Numbered from the stretch's first letter, positions 8,196 to 17,188 are shown. The stretch: 64,000 nt of DNA from Clostridiales bacterium (GCA_031287685.1 JAITSQ010000025.1:1-64000), one strand, 5' to 3'. The notes: generated by a model from the letters alone, not told the origin. Numbers and translations: made by a program.

Positions 8196-8230
8196 AAGGG
8201 CGTTGTGCTTAACACACAAACGCCCTTTCT
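8196..8230 (+). terminator. Hairpin between tRNA-Arg and the symporter gene
   Basis: AAGGGCGTTGTG pairs with CACAAACGCCCTT (one bulge), followed by a short pyrimidine run. It may end the tRNA transcript or attenuate the symporter gene. Confidence 0.5.
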
Positions 8231-8265
8231 CGTTTATTTCAGTAATTCAGGGTATAGGTGATGTT

Positions 8266-9735
8266 ATGTCCGGCATTATTGAAACGGCGGCAAATGTAAA
8301 CGGCGCGGTGAACGCGGTCGTGTGGGGTCCGCCGATGATTGCGTTGATTCTGGCTGTGGGCGTTTATATGACCGTAAGAACGAAGTTTTTCCAGCTGTCT
8401 CACGCGCGGCACGTCGCGCGTGAGACGCTGTTCGCCATTTTCCGCAAAAAATCCGTGACCAAATCGGACGATAAAAACGCCATTTCCCAATTTCAGGCGC
8501 TTTCGACGGCGCTTGCCGCCACAATCGGCACGGGGAATATCGCGGGCGTGGCCACGGCTATAGCCGTCGGCGGCGCGGGCGCGGTTTTCTGGATGTGGGT
8601 GTCCGCCTTTTTCGGCATGATGACCAATTACTCCGAGAACGTCTTGGGTATATACTATCGGAAACGCAACGATAAGGGCGAGTGGAGCGGCGGCGCGATG
8701 TATTACATTGAAAACGGGTTCAAAGGGACGAAAGCGGCGCCCTTCGCCCGGCCGCTGGCCGTGCTTTTCTGCGTGTTCTGCGTGCTGGCCAGCTTCGGCA
8801 TAGGCAATATGTCGCAAATTAACTCTATCGCCGCCGCGATGGAGATTTCGTTTGAAATCCCCAAAATCGTTACGGGCGTCCTGCTGGCGGTTTTGGCGGG
8901 CCTTGTGATTATCGGCGGAATTAAGCGAATCGCCGGAGTGACGGAGCGGCTCGTGCCGTTTATGGCGGTTGCGTACATCATAGCGTCGCTCGTGATATTT
9001 TTTAGCCATATAGCGGAAATCCCCGCCGTTTTCGTCGATATTTTCAGGGGTGCTTTCGGGATTCAGGCGGTCGGCGGCGGCGTTTCCGGCGCGCTTATGA
9101 AACAGGCCGTGACAATAGGCTTCAAGCGCGGCATATTCTCAAATGAGGCCGGGCTTGGCTCCTCCGTAATGGTTCATTCCGCCTCAAACGTCAAAGAGCC
9201 TGTCGTTCAGGGGATGTGGGGCATTTTTGAGGTGTTTTTTGACACGATTATCGTCTGCTCTCTGACAGCGTTCACGATTTTGTCTACCGGCGTCCTGGGG
9301 AGCGGCGTGGCTGACCAGGAGGGCGGCGTGGCGCTTATGACGGAGGCCTTCAGCACTTTTTTCCACCAGTCGGCGGGCGGGCTGCTTTCGGTAGCCGTGC
9401 TTCTTTTCGCCTTCTCGACGGTTCTGGGCTGGTCTTTCTACGGCTCGAAAGCGCTTGAATACCTGCTCGGAATTAAGGCGGCGCTCGTGTACAAAGTGGT
9501 ATTCGTCCTGTTTATCATCGCCGGCGCGACAATGAACCTGCGCTTGGCGTGGAATATTTCCGACACGCTGAACGGGCTTATGGCAATCCCTAACCTTATC
9601 GGGGTTTTGGGGCTTTCGGGGCGAGTTTTCGCCATAACTCGGAATTATATTAACAGACGCCTGAAAGGGATTAAGGAGGAGCCTATGCTTTCGGCCTATC
9701 CGGCGGCGCAGACGGAGCAGGCGGCGGCCCGTTAG
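8266..9735 (+). CDS. Alanine/glycine:cation symporter (AGCS family)
   Basis: The 489-residue sodium- or proton-coupled amino acid importer has about ten to twelve membrane spans. Family hallmarks include the ATIGTGNIAGVA segment, the GGAMYYIENG loop and GIFSNEAGLGSS. Family members move D/L-alanine or glycine; the exact substrate is inferred. ATG at 8266 (MSGIIE) follows AGGTGAT. A TTG further upstream at 8203 lies inside the hairpin and is rejected. It may share the tRNA-Arg promoter or use a weak one of its own. Confidence 0.93.
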   Translation: MSGIIETAANVNGAVNAVVWGPPMIALILAVGVYMTVRTKFFQLSHARHVARETLFAIFRKKSVTKSDDKNAISQFQALSTALAATIGTGNIAGVATAIAVGGAGAVFWMWVSAFFGMMTNYSENVLGIYYRKRNDKGEWSGGAMYYIENGFKGTKAAPFARPLAVLFCVFCVLASFGIGNMSQINSIAAAMEISFEIPKIVTGVLLAVLAGLVIIGGIKRIAGVTERLVPFMAVAYIIASLVIFFSHIAEIPAVFVDIFRGAFGIQAVGGGVSGALMKQAVTIGFKRGIFSNEAGLGSSVMVHSASNVKEPVVQGMWGIFEVFFDTIIVCSLTAFTILSTGVLGSGVADQEGGVALMTEAFSTFFHQSAGGLLSVAVLLFAFSTVLGWSFYGSKALEYLLGIKAALVYKVVFVLFIIAGATMNLRLAWNISDTLNGLMAIPNLIGVLGLSGRVFAITRNYINRRLKGIKEEPMLSAYPAAQTEQAAAR

Positions 9736-9760
9736 TTTTCATAAAATAGCGAGGCTTGGC

Positions 9761-9789
9761 TTGACAAACATAAAGCCGTATATTATAAT
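9761..9789 (+). promoter_or_regulatory. Promoter of rpmF
   Basis: TTGACA (9761-9766) and TATAAT (9784-9789) with a 17-base spacer, 45 bases before the ATG. Confidence 0.85.
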
Positions 9790-9833
9790 AAAAATGGTAT
9801 GAATTGACCGAAAATACGAAAGGAGCAATAAAA

Positions 9834-10007
9834 ATGGGTGCGATTTGTCCGAAAGGCAAAATATCCAAGGCGCGTCGCGATAAACGCCGCGCTCAATCTT
9901 GGAAAATAGCCGTGCCGAACCTTGTGGCCTGCGGAAAATGCGGCGAGCTTGTGCGTTCTCACCACGCGTGCAAGGCTTGCGGGACGTACAACAAAAAGGC
10001 GGTGTAG
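9834..10007 (+). CDS. rpmF: Ribosomal protein bL32
   Basis: The 57-residue large-subunit protein has a basic N-terminal half (KGKISKARRDKRRA) and a zinc ribbon with two CxxC pairs (CGKC and CKAC), the zinc-bound form. ATG at 9834 has AGGAG 9 bases upstream; an upstream TTG at 9804 would add ten residues not found in the family. The usual upstream DUF177 gene is absent; plsX and rnc follow as in many Firmicutes. Confidence 0.97.
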   Translation: MGAICPKGKISKARRDKRRAQSWKIAVPNLVACGKCGELVRSHHACKACGTYNKKAV

Positions 10008-10014
10008 GCCGCGT

Positions 10015-10044
10015 AAAACCGCGCCCGGCGCGGTTTTATTATTC
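10015..10044 (+). terminator. Terminator or attenuator after rpmF
   Basis: Stem AAAACCGCG/CGCGGTTTT with a 5-base loop, then TTATTATT. It lies between rpmF and plsX, so it may reduce rather than end downstream transcription. Confidence 0.7.
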
Positions 10045-10075
10045 TAAACTATAGTTAAATGGGGACGAATCACGT

Positions 10076-11098
10076 ATGGATGACAAAACGAAACCGCCCA
10101 TAATCGCCATAGACGCAATGGGCGGGGATTTGGCCCCCGCCGCCTGCGTAGAGGGCGCTGTGCTTGCGGCCAATTCCCAAAAAGTACATATAGTCCTTGC
10201 GGGCCAGCCCGAAGCCATAGAGGCGGAGCTTAAAAAGTATGACTACCCGCGTGAGCGGTTGGAAATCGTCCCCGCTTCCGAGGTGATTAGCTCTGATGAA
10301 CAGCCCACGGCGGCGATTAAACAGAAGAAAGACTCGTCAATCACGGTAGGTTTGCGCTTGCTTGCGGAGAACCGGGCCGACGCCTTTATTTCGGCCGGCT
10401 CTACGGGCGCGCTGCTCACTGGGGCAACCTTGCTCGTCGGGCGGCTGCCGGGAGTTCTGCGCCCGGCGCTGGCGGCAATGCTGCCGAACGAGCGCGGTTT
10501 TACGATGCTGCTGGACGCGGGGGCGAATATGGACGCGAAGCCGTCTTATCTCTTGCAATTCGCGAAAATGGGCGCGCTGTATATGGAGCATATAATGGAA
10601 GTGAAAAATCCGCGCGTGGGCATCGTAAATGTAGGCGCGGAGCGGGAAAAAGGCAATATCCTGACGAAAGAGGCTTACGGGCTGCTGGAGGGAGGCGGCC
10701 TTAATTTCGTGGGTAACGTCGAGGCGCGGGAGCTTTCGTCCGGAGTCTGCGACGTCATAGTGTGCGACGCTTTCGTGGGCAACATAATCCTGAAATATAC
10801 GGAGGGGTTCGCCAAATCCCTCTTTAATATTATAAAGCGGGAGGCTTCGCGCTCGTTTTCCGCGAAAATCGGCGCCTTTATGATGCGCGGCGCTTTTTCG
10901 GAAACGCGCCGGAGCTTTGATTATACGGAGGTCGGCGGAGCGCCGCTTCTGGGGCTTAATTCCCTGGTGTTCAAGGCGCACGGCTCGTCTAACGCCAAGG
11001 CTGTGAAGGCGGCCGTCGGACGATGCGCGGCTTTCGCGGAGCGCGGCGTCGTTACGAAAATACGCCAGGAAATGGAAAATATGAAGGCGGAAACTTGA
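10076..11098 (+). CDS. plsX: Phosphate acyltransferase PlsX
   Basis: The 340-residue cytoplasmic enzyme makes acyl-phosphate from acyl-ACP for membrane phospholipid synthesis (used by PlsY). The N-terminal IAIDAMGGDLAP signature and the AGSTGALL segment are clear, and the length is normal. GGGGAC lies 9 bases before the ATG. rnc starts on the base after its stop, so the two are coupled. acpP, often between plsX and rnc, is not here. Confidence 0.97.
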   Translation: MDDKTKPPIIAIDAMGGDLAPAACVEGAVLAANSQKVHIVLAGQPEAIEAELKKYDYPRERLEIVPASEVISSDEQPTAAIKQKKDSSITVGLRLLAENRADAFISAGSTGALLTGATLLVGRLPGVLRPALAAMLPNERGFTMLLDAGANMDAKPSYLLQFAKMGALYMEHIMEVKNPRVGIVNVGAEREKGNILTKEAYGLLEGGGLNFVGNVEARELSSGVCDVIVCDAFVGNIILKYTEGFAKSLFNIIKREASRSFSAKIGAFMMRGAFSETRRSFDYTEVGGAPLLGLNSLVFKAHGSSNAKAVKAAVGRCAAFAERGVVTKIRQEMENMKAET

Positions 11099-11773
11099 AT
11101 GAATACTCAGAACATAACCGGACATAGCTTCAAAAACCCCGGAATACTCGCTGTGGCGCTCACCCACAGCTCTTTCGCCAACGAAAACGGCGGCGGGGAC
11201 AACGAACGGCTTGAGTTTCTTGGAGATGCGGTGCTTGAACTTGTGATCACCGAGTATTTATTTAATACGTACTCGGAGATGAACGAGGGCGAAATGACAA
11301 AATTCCGGGCGGGGGTGGTGTGCGAAGCTACTCTGGCGAGAGCCGCGCGCGCGCTTGGCATACCTGAGCTTCTGCAGTTAGGCAGGGGCGAGGGCCTGAA
11401 CGGAGGGAGAGAGAGGGACTCCATTCTGGCCGACGCCTTTGAGGCGGTCATCGGCTCGGTGTTTTCCGACGGAGGGTTCGGCGAAGCGAAGAAATTCGTG
11501 ATCTCCGCCCTAAAAGACGAGATAGAGCAAATGCGCGGCATTTTTATGACGAGCGACTATAAGTCTCAATTGCAGGAATACATTCAGAAGGCCGAGCCGG
11601 CAAACCTTGTGTACGAAATTTACAATGAGGAAGGCCCGCCCCACGACAGAGTATTTTTCGCGCTTGTCCGAAAAGCCGGGCGCGTAATAGGCGAGGGCGT
11701 GGGCCGCTCGAAAAAAGAAGCGGAGCAGGCGGCGGCAAGGGAAGGGCTTCTCCGGCTGCAGAAGGAAGTGTAA
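11099..11773 (+). CDS. rnc: Ribonuclease III
   Basis: The 224-residue double-strand-specific endonuclease processes rRNA and mRNAs. The catalytic signature [14 protein letters not shown] is at residues 37-50 and the second acidic cluster is DAFEAVIG. The C-terminal double-stranded RNA-binding domain begins about residue 152 and ends with [16 protein letters not shown]. It starts immediately after the plsX stop. Confidence 0.97.
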   Translation: MNTQNITGHSFKNPGILAVALTHSSFANENGGGDNERLEFLGDAVLELVITEYLFNTYSEMNEGEMTKFRAGVVCEATLARAARALGIPELLQLGRGEGLNGGRERDSILADAFEAVIGSVFSDGGFGEAKKFVISALKDEIEQMRGIFMTSDYKSQLQEYIQKAEPANLVYEIYNEEGPPHDRVFFALVRKAGRVIGEGVGRSKKEAEQAAAREGLLRLQKEV

Positions 11774-11846
11774 GATTCGTCAGACTTTTTCGTAAAACCC
11801 GCGTAAATTATTGTAAATACATAAACGCGGCAAGGAGAAACGACCT

Positions 11847-13004
11847 ATGGACAACCCTAAAATGGAAATACTAAAGCTCCTGCGGGACGGGAAAATAACG
11901 GCGGAGGAAGCCTCCGAGAGGCTTGGCGGCAATGAGAACTGCGGCGCGGCCAGTCTGTCCAAGCGGACGGATTTTCCCGGCAATGCTCAAACGGGGCAAA
12001 CCGCCCAAATGCCGCCCGCTGCCCCTCCGAGAGATTACGCGGGGGAGCTGTCTAAAAAATTTGAAAATTTTACGCGAGGCATGGAGCCGAAGATTTATAA
12101 ACTGGCGGAAAGCGTGGCGGGCGGCGCGGAGCGCCTGAGCGAAAAAATATCAAGGACAATCGCGAGTTCAGGCGCGTCCGCGGCGTACCCCGAAAAGGCG
12201 CCGGCCGGTTTCCAGGAGGCGCTGTTTGAGTACGCCGTTGACGCGGGCGCCTGGAGCGAGCTTTCTATCTCCTCGTTGCGCGGCGGCATAACCGTCAAGG
12301 GCTATAATGGGGACAAGATAAGCGCCGGGGTGCGATACCGGCTGAAAAATCCCGCCGCCGCTATCCAGCTGGTTAAGCTCGGAGGCAAGTATTACCTTGA
12401 TTATGACGAGGACGGGTTTGACTTCGTGGAGGTAAGCGCGTTCGTGCCGGAGCGGGCGTTTAAGAACGTCTTTGTTTCGGCGGTAAACGGCGATATTTCC
12501 GTATCAGGCTTGAGTTGCGAGTTTTTCACGGTGCGAGGGCAGTCCGCGCCCGCGCAGGTTTCGGAGGTGTCAGCGGGGAATTTTACGGCGGAAATGGCCG
12601 ACGCGCCGCTGAAGCTCCGCTCCGTTCGCGCGGACTCGGCGCGCGTCGAGAACACAAACGGCTCCATTTTGGCGGAATTGCTTGACGTCAGGGCGCTTAG
12701 CGCGACCGCGCTTAACGGCGCGGTTTCCGTGCTGGGCGCGGATTTCAACAAATTCGCCGAATATTTGTGGGATTTGTCGTCGTCCAACGGGAAGCTCAGC
12801 TTGAACCTGCCCACAATGCCGGGCTTGGGGTATCATATCAAAGGCCACGCGACCTTTGGAAAGATAAGCGTCGGATTGTCCGGCGTCCGGCTCACCCGGA
12901 ACGAGGCGGATTACGTAGAGCTTATGTCGGACGGGTTTGACCGCGCGGAGAAAAAAGCGCGGTTCAGCCTTGAGGTGTCAAACGCTGGAATAACTATCAA
13001 CTGA
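11847..13004 (+). CDS. YvlB-like protein with DUF4097 beta-helix domain
   Basis: The 385-residue protein begins with a YvlB/SHOCT-like motif (MEILKLLRDGKITAEEASERL, two short helices). A Pro/Ala linker follows, then a long amphipathic helix (about 65-115) and a C-terminal DUF4097 'putative adhesin' repeat region (about 130-385) rich in short beta strands. Relatives occur in envelope-stress operons, but function is not established. A good AAGGAG site lies 10 bases before the ATG. No membrane segment is obvious. Confidence 0.75.
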   Translation: MDNPKMEILKLLRDGKITAEEASERLGGNENCGAASLSKRTDFPGNAQTGQTAQMPPAAPPRDYAGELSKKFENFTRGMEPKIYKLAESVAGGAERLSEKISRTIASSGASAAYPEKAPAGFQEALFEYAVDAGAWSELSISSLRGGITVKGYNGDKISAGVRYRLKNPAAAIQLVKLGGKYYLDYDEDGFDFVEVSAFVPERAFKNVFVSAVNGDISVSGLSCEFFTVRGQSAPAQVSEVSAGNFTAEMADAPLKLRSVRADSARVENTNGSILAELLDVRALSATALNGAVSVLGADFNKFAEYLWDLSSSNGKLSLNLPTMPGLGYHIKGHATFGKISVGLSGVRLTRNEADYVELMSDGFDRAEKKARFSLEVSNAGITIN

Positions 13005-13025
13005 CGGAATAGAGGCTTTAGCGCT

Positions 13026-13526
13026 ATGAATTTTTTAATGGCAATCATAAAAGGAACGCCGGTTTACGTATGGGTAATATTAGCCCTTTTAATCAGCCGC
13101 GCGATTGCCGCAAGCAAAGACAGCCCTGTTTCAGTGCGCAAATCAATGCTGATGCCCGCTATTTTTATTGTTTGGGGGCTTGAAAAAGTTATAGACGGTT
13201 TTGGCTTTCCGGCGCAGTCTTTGATAACTTACGTTATTTCCGCTGCTGCCGGAACAGGGCTTGGGTATCTGCTTTACTCAAAAACGCTGAAATTTGAAAT
13301 GCGCGAAGGCGTATTCACTCGTTTGGGAAGCCCTGTGCCGGGCGTGGTTATCATTGTGAATTTTGTCGTAAAATACGTGGAAAACGTGGCTATGGCGGTT
13401 GATAAGCAGTTGCTTCTGACTTTGTGGTATAACATTACGTACTGCGTAATTTCAGGCTTGACAGTCGGCTTGTTTATCGGCGGAACCTTAAACACCGCCG
13501 CTAACCGGAAGCAAATAATTAATTGA
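13026..13526 (+). CDS. Small membrane protein, DUF6622-like
   Basis: The 166-residue protein has about five hydrophobic segments (near 13-28, 40-55, 62-82, 105-125, 135-155). The opening IIKGTPVYVWVILALL and overall layout resemble the DUF6622 family of unknown function; assignment is by eye. It follows the YvlB-like gene by 21 bases and may be co-transcribed. It ends just before a strong terminator. Confidence 0.65.
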   Translation: MNFLMAIIKGTPVYVWVILALLISRAIAASKDSPVSVRKSMLMPAIFIVWGLEKVIDGFGFPAQSLITYVISAAAGTGLGYLLYSKTLKFEMREGVFTRLGSPVPGVVIIVNFVVKYVENVAMAVDKQLLLTLWYNITYCVISGLTVGLFIGGTLNTAANRKQIIN

Positions 13527-13537
13527 ATACAGGCTCT

Positions 13538-13566
13538 AAAAAAACGCCCCGCAGGGCGTTTTTTTA
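13538..13566. terminator. Bidirectional terminator
   Basis: AAAAAAACGCCC/GGGCGTTTTTTT between two convergent genes (the DUF6622-like gene and gapA), with T-runs on both strands. Confidence 0.92.
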
Positions 13567-13578
13567 GTTTATCCTTTT

Positions 13579-14592
13579 TTACTTCAATTCCGAGAAATAC
13601 TTAATCGTCCTTACCATCTGGCTCGTGTATGAGTTTTCATTGTCGTACCACGAAACAACCTTAACAAGCGTCTGGCCATTCGGCAGGGGAGTTACTTTCG
13701 TCTGGGTCGCGTCGAAAAGCGAACCGAAAGTTATGCCGATGATGTCGCTTGAGACAAGCTCATCTTCCGTATATCCGAAAGAATCGGAGGAAGCGGCTTT
13801 CATAGCGGCGTTTATGTCGTCCTTGGTGATTTCTTTATTTACCACAGCCACAAGCTCCGTAAGAGAACCGGTCGGCACGGGCACGCGCTGAGCCGCGCCG
13901 TCAAGTTTCCCCGCAAGCTCCGGAACAACAAGCCCGATTGCCTTAGCCGCGCCGGTCGAGTTCGGCACGATATTCACGGCGGCGGCGCGAGCGCGGCGAA
14001 GGTCGCCCTTCGGGTGCGGCCCGTCGAGGGTCATCTGGTCGCCGGTGAAAGCGTGAATCGTGGTCATAAAGCCCTTCTCCACGGGCGCGAGCTTATTAAG
14101 CGTCGCCGCCATAGGCGCGAGGCAGTTCGTTGTGCAGGAAGCCGCCGAAATAATAGTGTCGGACGGTTTGAGCGTCTTTTCGTTTACGCTGAATACGACG
14201 GTGGGCAGGTCGTTGCCAGCGGGAGCCGAGATTACAACCTTTTTCGCGCCCGCGTCAACATGCGCCTGTGATTTTTCCTTGCTTACGTAAAAACCCGTGC
14301 ACTCAAGCACAACATCTACGTCAAGCTGTTTCCAAGGGAGGTTTTTAGCGTCCTTTTCGGCGTAAATCTTGATTGTTTTGCCGTCCACGACGATAGAATC
14401 CTCCGTTGAAGAAACCTTGTCCGCAAGAGCGTAGCGCCCCTGCGCGGAGTCGTACTTGAGCAGGTGAGCCAGCATTTTGGGCTTCGTCAGGTCGTTTATC
14501 GCCACGACGTCATAACCCTGCGCGCCGAACATCTGCCGGAACGCTAAACGCCCTATGCGCCCAAACCCATTGATTGCAACTTTTACAGCCAT
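13579..14592 (-). CDS. gapA: Glyceraldehyde-3-phosphate dehydrogenase
   Basis: The 337-residue glycolytic enzyme oxidises glyceraldehyde-3-phosphate with NAD. The Rossmann opening INGFGRIGR, Asp in INDLT (NAD preference) and catalytic Cys153 in SCTTNC are present, with the partner His in [10 protein letters not shown]. The AGGAGG site is strong. It is a single-gene unit with its own promoter and terminator. Confidence 0.98.
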   Translation of the reverse strand: MAVKVAINGFGRIGRLAFRQMFGAQGYDVVAINDLTKPKMLAHLLKYDSAQGRYALADKVSSTEDSIVVDGKTIKIYAEKDAKNLPWKQLDVDVVLECTGFYVSKEKSQAHVDAGAKKVVISAPAGNDLPTVVFSVNEKTLKPSDTIISAASCTTNCLAPMAATLNKLAPVEKGFMTTIHAFTGDQMTLDGPHPKGDLRRARAAAVNIVPNSTGAAKAIGLVVPELAGKLDGAAQRVPVPTGSLTELVAVVNKEITKDDINAAMKAASSDSFGYTEDELVSSDIIGITFGSLFDATQTKVTPLPNGQTLVKVVSWYDNENSYTSQMVRTIKYFSELK

Positions 14593-14635
14593 TATTAAAA
14601 ACCTCCTGTGCGTTTATTGAACTGTCCTTTAAATA

Positions 14636-14664
14636 AGTGTAACACAAATGTTTCCAAAGCGCAA
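14636..14664 (-). promoter_or_regulatory. Promoter of gapA
   Basis: On the minus strand TTGCGC (14659-14664) and TACACT (14636-14641) with a 17-base spacer. Confidence 0.65.
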
Positions 14665-14726
14665 GGGGTATTTTTGAAAAAAATTTCGGCGGCTGACGCC
14701 GGGCGCGGTGGTTTGGAGTGGTCTTA

Positions 14727-14798
14727 GGCCGAGGCTTCCCGCCAATTACGCCGTCCCCAGCCGTTTACGCGGGGCCGGTTTCTTGAAGGGCCTCGGCC
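14727..14798. repeat. Long inverted repeat between gapA and spoIVA
   Basis: GGCCGAGGC (14727-14735) and GCCTCGGCC (14790-14798) are perfectly complementary across a 54-base loop that holds a smaller CCCC/GGGG hairpin. There is no T-run, so it is not a classical terminator. The gapA-spoIVA gap holds no gene. Confidence 0.45.
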
Positions 14799-14802
14799 GC
14801 CA

Positions 14803-16281
14803 TTAAAGTATTATGCATATCAGGCCGCCGCTGCCTTCGTTTATAATTCTCTGCAGGGTTTCCTGGAGCTTCATCTGCGCGTCGTCGGGCATACGATAAA
14901 GTTTGCTCATTAGGCCGTCCTTAACAAGGTCGTGCATAGATTTGCCGAACATATTCAGCTCCCATATTTTCGAGGGATTCTCGCTCATTTCGGAGTTAAG
15001 GTAGGAGATGAGATCACGGGATTGCTGCTCCGTGCCGACGATAGGGGAGATTTCCGTTTCAATATCCGCTCTTATAAGGTGTATGCTTGGCGCCGCCGCG
15101 CGGATTTTCACGCCGTATTTCGCGCCATGCTTGACCATTACCGGCTCGTCGAGCGTCATTTCCTCAAGCGCCGGGGTGACTATGCCGTATCCCTTGCGGC
15201 GCACTTCATCAAGGGCGTAGCGCACCTTGTCAAACTCGCGCTTGGCCTCCGCGAGTAGCTTTATGGTCGATATAAGCTGATACTCTCCGTCGATGGCCAT
15301 ACCCGTGGTTTCGCTCAGAACGATGTAAAAGAGGTCGTCGCGCAGCGTCGCCTCGACGGAGGCGGCCCCGCGGCCAAGCTCTATCGCGTCGATGTAGGCC
15401 TTTTTTACGCTGTCGCTTTCTTCAAAACCGGCGAGGGATTCTTTTATGTCGCGGAGTTTGCTGACCCGCGCGGCCATACCCCGGACAAGGTTTATAAGCT
15501 CGCGCTTCAGAGCGTGCGTATTCGGCAGGGTCTCAATCCATTTCGGGAAATTAACGCGGATTTCCCTCGCGGGAAACTCATACAGCATATTTTCCATAAT
15601 AGAGCAAATGTCGTCCGCCTTGAGCTGAGCGCAGTTTACCGCTACAACCGGCACGTTGTGCTCGTCGGCCAGCTTCACGCGCAGGGTCTCGGTCTCGGTG
15701 GCGTAAGGGTGCGTCGTGTTAAGCAAAACTAAAAACGGCTTGTTCATCGCCCGAAGCTCGGAGATTACGCGGGTTTCGGCTTCTATGTAGTCGTTCCGGG
15801 GAATGTCCGTTATGCTGCCGTCGCTCGTTATGACGACGCCTATTGTCGAGTGCTCCGTGATTACCTTTTTTGTGCCGATTTCGGCGGCCTCCGAAAAAGG
15901 GATTTTATCCGCCAGCCAGGGCGTGCTCACCATACGCGGCGCGTCGCCCTCCATATGGCCGGAGGCGTTCGGCACAAGGTATCCCACGCAGTCTATAAGC
16001 CGCACCTTGAAGCGTATATTTTCGTCGAGAGACAGCTCGACCGCGTCGCTTGGGATAAACTTCGGCTCCGTGGTCATAATAGTCTTGCCCGCCGCGGACT
16101 GAGGCAGTTCGTCCCGCGCGCGCTCCCGCGCGTAAGGGTTTTCGACGTTCGGCAGGACAAGCGTGTCCATAAACCGCTTGATGAACGTGGATTTGCCAGT
16201 GCGCACCGGACCCACGACCCCGATGTAAATATCGCCGTTCGTGCGGCTGGCGATGTCGCGGTAAATGTTGAAATCGCTCAT
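14803..16281 (-). CDS. spoIVA: Stage IV sporulation protein A (spore coat ATPase)
   Basis: The 492-residue ATPase polymerises on the forespore surface as the base of the spore coat. Walker A GPVRTGKST is at residues 24-32; the P-loop domain is followed by the long middle and C-terminal regions typical of SpoIVA, ending in the conserved GGLICIIL tail. Length is normal. It shows that the organism is an endospore former. It is expected to be made in the mother cell, and a matching sigma-E-like promoter is seen upstream. Confidence 0.98.
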   Translation of the reverse strand: MSDFNIYRDIASRTNGDIYIGVVGPVRTGKSTFIKRFMDTLVLPNVENPYARERARDELPQSAAGKTIMTTEPKFIPSDAVELSLDENIRFKVRLIDCVGYLVPNASGHMEGDAPRMVSTPWLADKIPFSEAAEIGTKKVITEHSTIGVVITSDGSITDIPRNDYIEAETRVISELRAMNKPFLVLLNTTHPYATETETLRVKLADEHNVPVVAVNCAQLKADDICSIMENMLYEFPAREIRVNFPKWIETLPNTHALKRELINLVRGMAARVSKLRDIKESLAGFEESDSVKKAYIDAIELGRGAASVEATLRDDLFYIVLSETTGMAIDGEYQLISTIKLLAEAKREFDKVRYALDEVRRKGYGIVTPALEEMTLDEPVMVKHGAKYGVKIRAAAPSIHLIRADIETEISPIVGTEQQSRDLISYLNSEMSENPSKIWELNMFGKSMHDLVKDGLMSKLYRMPDDAQMKLQETLQRIINEGSGGLICIIL

Positions 16282-16321
16282 AAAAATTCTCCTTTACAGT
16301 AAATTATAAGGTGTTGGTTAA

Positions 16322-16349
16322 AGTATATGAGGAATTTCGGGAAAATAAT
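16322..16349 (-). promoter_or_regulatory. Candidate sigma-E promoter of spoIVA
   Basis: On the minus strand ATTATT (16344-16349), a 14-base spacer, then CATATACT (16322-16329) resembles the sporulation sigma-E pattern (ATATT, N14, CATACAAT), at a fitting distance from spoIVA. Confidence 0.5.
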
Positions 16350-16351
16350 AC

Positions 16352-16380
16352 TTGACACGCCGTTTCGTATGTGATATATT
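16352..16380 (+). promoter_or_regulatory. Promoter of the membrane protein/HTH pair
   Basis: TTGACA (16352-16357) and TATATT (16375-16380) with a 17-base spacer, divergent from the spoIVA promoter only a few bases away. Confidence 0.75.
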
Positions 16381-16386
16381 TATCAC
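16371..16386. promoter_or_regulatory. Operator-like palindrome over the -10 box
   Basis: GTGATA-TATT-TATCAC covers the -10 element, and a further ATCAC half-site follows before the start codon. It is the likely binding site of the HTH protein encoded as the second gene, implying autorepression. Confidence 0.55.
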
Positions 16387-16402
16387 GATATAAATACATC
16401 AC

Positions 16403-16768
16403 ATGCGGGAGGTAATTTTTACGGCGGATTATGAAAAGAGATTGAGAAACCTCAGCCGGGTCAGTTCGCGGCTCGGCGCGCTCGGATTTTTTGGGTTTTT
16501 CGGCTATTTTTTCTGGGGGCTTCTGGGGCGGGAAAAAATGGACGAGCGGCTCCTGGAAAACATTCGGGAGGCGGATTATATCGCGCCCCGGCTTGGGGCG
16601 TTCGCCTGGTTCGCGGCAATTTACCCGCTCACGATAGGCGAGGGGGTGTATCCCCGGCTTAACATACCAACGAAGTATGTAATTACGGGAAGTTATCTGG
16701 TCTGGGGGCTTACGGTTGGCGTATTATCCCCGGCGCTTGCTTATTTCAAGGACAAAAAGGGAGCCTGA
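16403..16768 (+). CDS. Small membrane protein paired with an HTH regulator
   Basis: The 121-residue protein has about three membrane spans (near 26-45, 64-82, 90-112). I do not recognise the family with certainty; DUF3796-type proteins with similar layout also sit beside HTH regulators. ATG at 16403 is only about 16 bases after the expected transcription start and has no ribosome site upstream. A GGGAGG lies just inside the frame, so the start is unsure. The XRE-type gene follows 8 bases after its stop. Confidence 0.6.
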   Translation: MREVIFTADYEKRLRNLSRVSSRLGALGFFGFFGYFFWGLLGREKMDERLLENIREADYIAPRLGAFAWFAAIYPLTIGEGVYPRLNIPTKYVITGSYLVWGLTVGVLSPALAYFKDKKGA

Positions 16769-16776
16769 GCGGATAA

Positions 16777-16992
16777 ATGCCCGAATTTACTTGCAAACTC
16801 AAAGAATACCGTACCGGCGCGGGCCTTACCCAGGAGCGGCTTGGGGAAATGACGGGCGTGCGCCGGGAGACCATTATCAGGCTTGAGGCGGGGAAGTACA
16901 ACCCCTCGCTCAGGCTGGCCATAGACATTTCAAGGGCGGTCGGCGCGCCGATTGAGGAAATATTTATATTTCAGTATAGCAATTCCGTTTGA
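16777..16992 (+). CDS. XRE-family HTH transcriptional regulator
   Basis: The 71-residue single-domain DNA-binding protein has an HTH core LTQERLGEMTGVRRETIIRL (residues 17-36) typical of small Cro/CI-like regulators. Its last six residues (YSNSV with the preceding Q) and stop codon are read from the end of a MITE-like element, so the original C-terminus was replaced or trimmed by insertion. It probably binds the palindrome at 16371-16386. Confidence 0.9.
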   Translation: MPEFTCKLKEYRTGAGLTQERLGEMTGVRRETIIRLEAGKYNPSLRLAIDISRAVGAPIEEIFIFQYSNSV

Positions 16993-17123
16993 TATTGGCG
17001 TTCTTTCGCGCCGAAAACGCGTTGAAGCCGGTGTTTTTTCGGCACTAATGCCTGCCGAAAAAGCCACTTTCTTGCCCGCGATTTTCGGCTTGAACAACGC
17101 CAATCAAACATGGAATTGCTATA
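16975..17123. mobile_element. MITE-like element 1 (149 bp)
   Basis: The ends are TATAGCAATTCC and its complement GGAATTGCTATA, extended by GTTTGATATTGGCGTT on the left and the related AACGCCAATCAAACAT on the right. The outer TA on each side would fit a TA target duplication. The core contains a palindrome TTTTTTCGGCA/TGCCGAAAAA (17034-17062) of the dispersed repeat family. No coding capacity. Confidence 0.75.
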
Positions 17124-17124
17124 G

Positions 17125-17153
17125 TTGACAGACGGACCGGTATGTGTTAAAAT
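17125..17153 (+). promoter_or_regulatory. Promoter of the ABC-F leader
   Basis: TTGACA (17125-17130) and TAAAAT (17148-17153) with a 17-base spacer, directly abutting the MITE-like element. Confidence 0.8.
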
Positions 17154-17188
17154 AACAAAAATTATAAATTTACGGAGGCGCGCAGGGA

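Noticed and set aside
8203-8265. Upstream TTG start for the symporter
   Set aside because: It lies inside a stable hairpin and adds residues not found in the family; ATG 8266 has a better ribosome site.
16975-17123. Insertion sequence with transposase
   Set aside because: The element is too short and has no coding frame; only a non-autonomous element is supported.
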